Shown here piece after piece: positions 61,973-64,000 of a DNA stretch of 64,000 nt. The notes under the pieces are model-generated. The model saw nothing but the letters and a program-made list of their open reading frames with translations. It made no database searches and was not told the DNA's origin. Location: contig JAJEKV010000010.1 of NCBI GenBank assembly GCA_021234155.1, forward strand, positions 17,395,418 through 17,459,417, in the 5' to 3' direction. This stretch comes from Isoetes taiwanensis. Its lineage: Eukaryota; Streptophyta; Lycopodiopsida; Isoetales; Isoetaceae. The position numbers and the translations under genes are program-made. Numbering within the stretch: the stretch's first letter is position 1; each line of letters begins with the position of its first letter.

Positions 61973-62470
61973 TGTTAGGGCCCGAAGGGCCCAATTTTTT
62001 TTTTTTTAAAACAACCCACATAACTGTCATTAACATTAATTCACATAAACCATTACATCCAACACTTTTAGATTAAAATCCCCCTAAAACCCCCTTTGGT
62101 TTGGGTGCATATTCACACGAGGGGTGACGTAGGGCAGCGAGAGCCCTCATAATTGTATTTTGCACGTACAAAATCAACACCATATAGTATTCCGCTTGAA
62201 ATCTTATAGTATTATGCGAATCTTGTTATACAGTATAGCAAATTTTGTACTTGCATACCCCACAAACGAGGAACTTTACGTACGGTGTAGATTAAGGAAT
62301 AAGGGGTGAATATACCTATCCAACAGCTCTCGTTGCCCGGAGTCACCCCTCGTGTGAATATGCACCCAAACCAAAGGGGGTTTTAGGGGGATTTTAATCT
62401 AAAAGTGTTGGATGTAATGGTTTATGTGAATTAATGTTAATGATAGTTATGTGGGTTATGTGGGTGGTCT
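61973..62470. mobile_element. Long-TIR foldback element F1, second copy
   Basis: The arms share CAACCCACATAACTGTCATT, the AAAACCCCCTTTGGTTTGGG block and CATATTCACACGAGGGGTGA with their reverse complements on the right. Same interior as 8250-8798 (CACGTA.AAAATCAACACCATATAGTA). The right terminus lacks the GGGCCCGAAGGG outer block, so it is truncated. Confidence 0.75.
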
Positions 62471-62586
62471 TACAAAATGTAAATCATGTTTGCCAAGGCA
62501 AACTTGAACAAATGTAAAACTAAATGTACATTAATTTACATTTTCCTATTGTAAATGTAATAAAATATAGTCCCATATCATAGTAT

Positions 62587-63640
62587 CTATGATGTATTTT
62601 TACATTTATGCTTGAATAGAATAACAAAGATCAAAATTCCGTTTAAAAATGTAATAAGTTTTACATCAATTTGCAAGAAATATGAGACACCCTTCTGTGC
62701 TTCTACCCAATGCTGGACAAATGTAGAGTCATGTTCTCGATCATCAGACATGTAAAAATGGATCTCCTTCATCAATTTATAGTCACCAATCTTAATATTT
62801 GGAACTTCCCCATTCATGGCATGCCTATACGTGATCTGAACTAGAATAGAACATTGATCGTTTTGCCTGTGCAGTGTTTGACTTTCCTGTTGAATTTTAA
62901 AAGTATAGTTCTCTGCGAAGTCAATCACAGAGATATTAATATCTTCTCGAAAAGTTTGCAAACACTCCTTGAAACTGATCAGCTTGCTATCTTGCCGCAT
63001 AGGTATGAGGAATAAATTGCTTAATTACAACATCTGCATGCACCATAAATTCATATGTTGATGTATTTTTATAAACCAACTTCATAACATCATTCGTATT
63101 AACAATTGGCTTTCCACCTTTGCCCACATCCTTCACGTAAGACTCTTTCACCTGCAACATGCACAACAATTCTTTAATCAGCAAACGATTTGTGTAGAAA
63201 TGATTAGAAATCTAAAAAGATACTATTCATCTTTGATTAGCAAAACTTATGTGAAGAAATGCTAAGAAATTAAAAATAGATGCTAATCATTAACATGGTT
63301 CATTCACTCAACTAAGAACACATTGAAAGAAACAACACTTTAAAGATACGCGAAAATACCTTTTCAAAGTTCTTCTAATTCAATCTATTCAATTTACTCT
63401 GCTCCTTTGGACATTTGAGGAAAGCCTTCAGCCCACAGTCTCCGCAATCCATTTGCAAACACTTTGGCTTGTGCCAAGATGTAATCATCCTTTCGACATA
63501 CCATGGACTTCCACATATCGCTCACACTGTGAAAAGTGTGCATATATGCTTCACATGTTGGTCCTGGGCCACAAATAGCACATTTGCGTCTACAGCTAGG
63601 CCCATGAAATTTAAAATCTCTTCGTACCTTTGTTGACTGT
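62587..63640 (-). pseudogene. 5' part of a 'SDG-ASQFK' transposon-like gene
   Basis: From 63640: CRRKCAICGPGPTCEAYMHT (Cys/His, probable zinc-binding). Then 63184-62987 with YVKDVGKGGKPIVN and TSTYEFMVHADVVIKQFIPH and, after a frameshift, 63000-62587 with ISVIDFAENYTFKIQQES, ILVQITYRHAMNGEVPNIKI and HFYMSDDREHDSTFVQHW. The VIDFAENYTF and SDDREHDS motifs precede the SDG motif in this family, which reappears at 59330-59720. Inserted between them are the foldback element, the tandem duplication and R1-linked sequence. Confidence 0.55.
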
Positions 63641-63649
63641 TTGCCTTAC

Positions 63650-64000
63650 ATTCTAGAATGGGACTCGCATGAAACCAACAAACCGCCCGACTTGCTTCTC
63701 ATTCATCTCAGCAGATTTTCTACAATGGTGGATAGTGGGTAGCCGCACACATGCGAACTACCCATAAAAAAAATAAAAGGAAAATCCAATTATATCATTT
63801 GGACCCCAACAAAATATAATGCTAATAGAGACTGGGCTAGTGTACCTGCCGAAAGCTTATCACCGGGATTAAAAAACCCCGCCCTTTCGTGTTTTCGAGG
63901 AAAAACCCTAGTGATAAGCCTTCGGCAAGGGGCTTTGACAAACGTAAGGCATAAAAATCGCTCCCAAAACCCACGAATGGAAAAGTCGAAAACAGGATGC
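63650..64000 (-). repeat. Repeat family R7, copy 2 (inverted, runs off the window)
   Basis: Reverse complement of about 27880-28215, including the GCTTATCACCGGGATT…GGTTTTCCTCG hairpin and the terminus ATTCTAGAATGGGACTCGCA. The right end is beyond the window. Confidence 0.7.

Overview
The window looks like nuclear DNA of a land plant with a large, repeat-choked genome. The evidence is one intact spliced gene of the plastid DUF4336 family, remnants of a UDP-glycosyltransferase, an AtPH1-type PH domain, a Dicer-like helicase and an LRR receptor, a Ty3/gypsy chromovirus primed by initiator Met-tRNA, and very long GA and TAG microsatellites. The mix of decayed transposon-like proteins (HUH endonuclease, ParB-like/DNA-methyltransferase, a 'SDG-ASQFK' family) fits a non-seed plant such as a fern better than an angiosperm. 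That is an impression, not a proof.

Layout. 0-14.6 kb: a SINE with a 13-bp target duplication, a broken HUH-endonuclease ORF with a perfect hairpin downstream, a tRNA-like repeat family (R1) including a tandem dimer, a UDP-glycosyltransferase pseudogene, a long-TIR foldback element and two GA tracts. 14.6-16.9 kb: the DUF4336 gene (six exons, minus strand), the only clearly intact host gene. 17-29.6 kb: a MITE, LINE fragments, a TAG array, two PH1 fragments, and a nest in which an ORF1-only LINE sits in a DNA transposon that sits in an old gypsy integrase. 29.9-46.7 kb: one complete 16.7-kb chromovirus, minus strand, flanked by the 5-bp duplication ATAAC and inserted into an R1 copy. 46.8-50.6 kb: Dicer-like and LRR fragments and an unrecognised three-exon gene. 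51-64 kb: copia and LINE remnants, a decayed ParB-like/beta-class DNA methyltransferase gene, and pieces of transposon-like genes split by later insertions.

Main discovery. Between its primer-binding site and gag the chromovirus carries about 8 kb of extra same-strand sequence (about 4 kb once the nested transposon is discounted) with three accessory coding regions. The first encodes a histone H3 fold at the end of a longer protein with a coiled coil and a basic nuclear-localisation-like stretch. The other two (acidic; helical) are unrecognised. The element also encodes a chromodomain at the end of pol. It therefore carries both an H3-like protein and a chromodomain, the type of module that reads H3 tails. 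The third accessory ORF is split by a 4-kb TIR transposon that contains an array of near-identical hairpins. Most broken frames in the window are interrupted by TAG or TGA where CAG or CGA would fit, which is what methylated-cytosine decay would produce.
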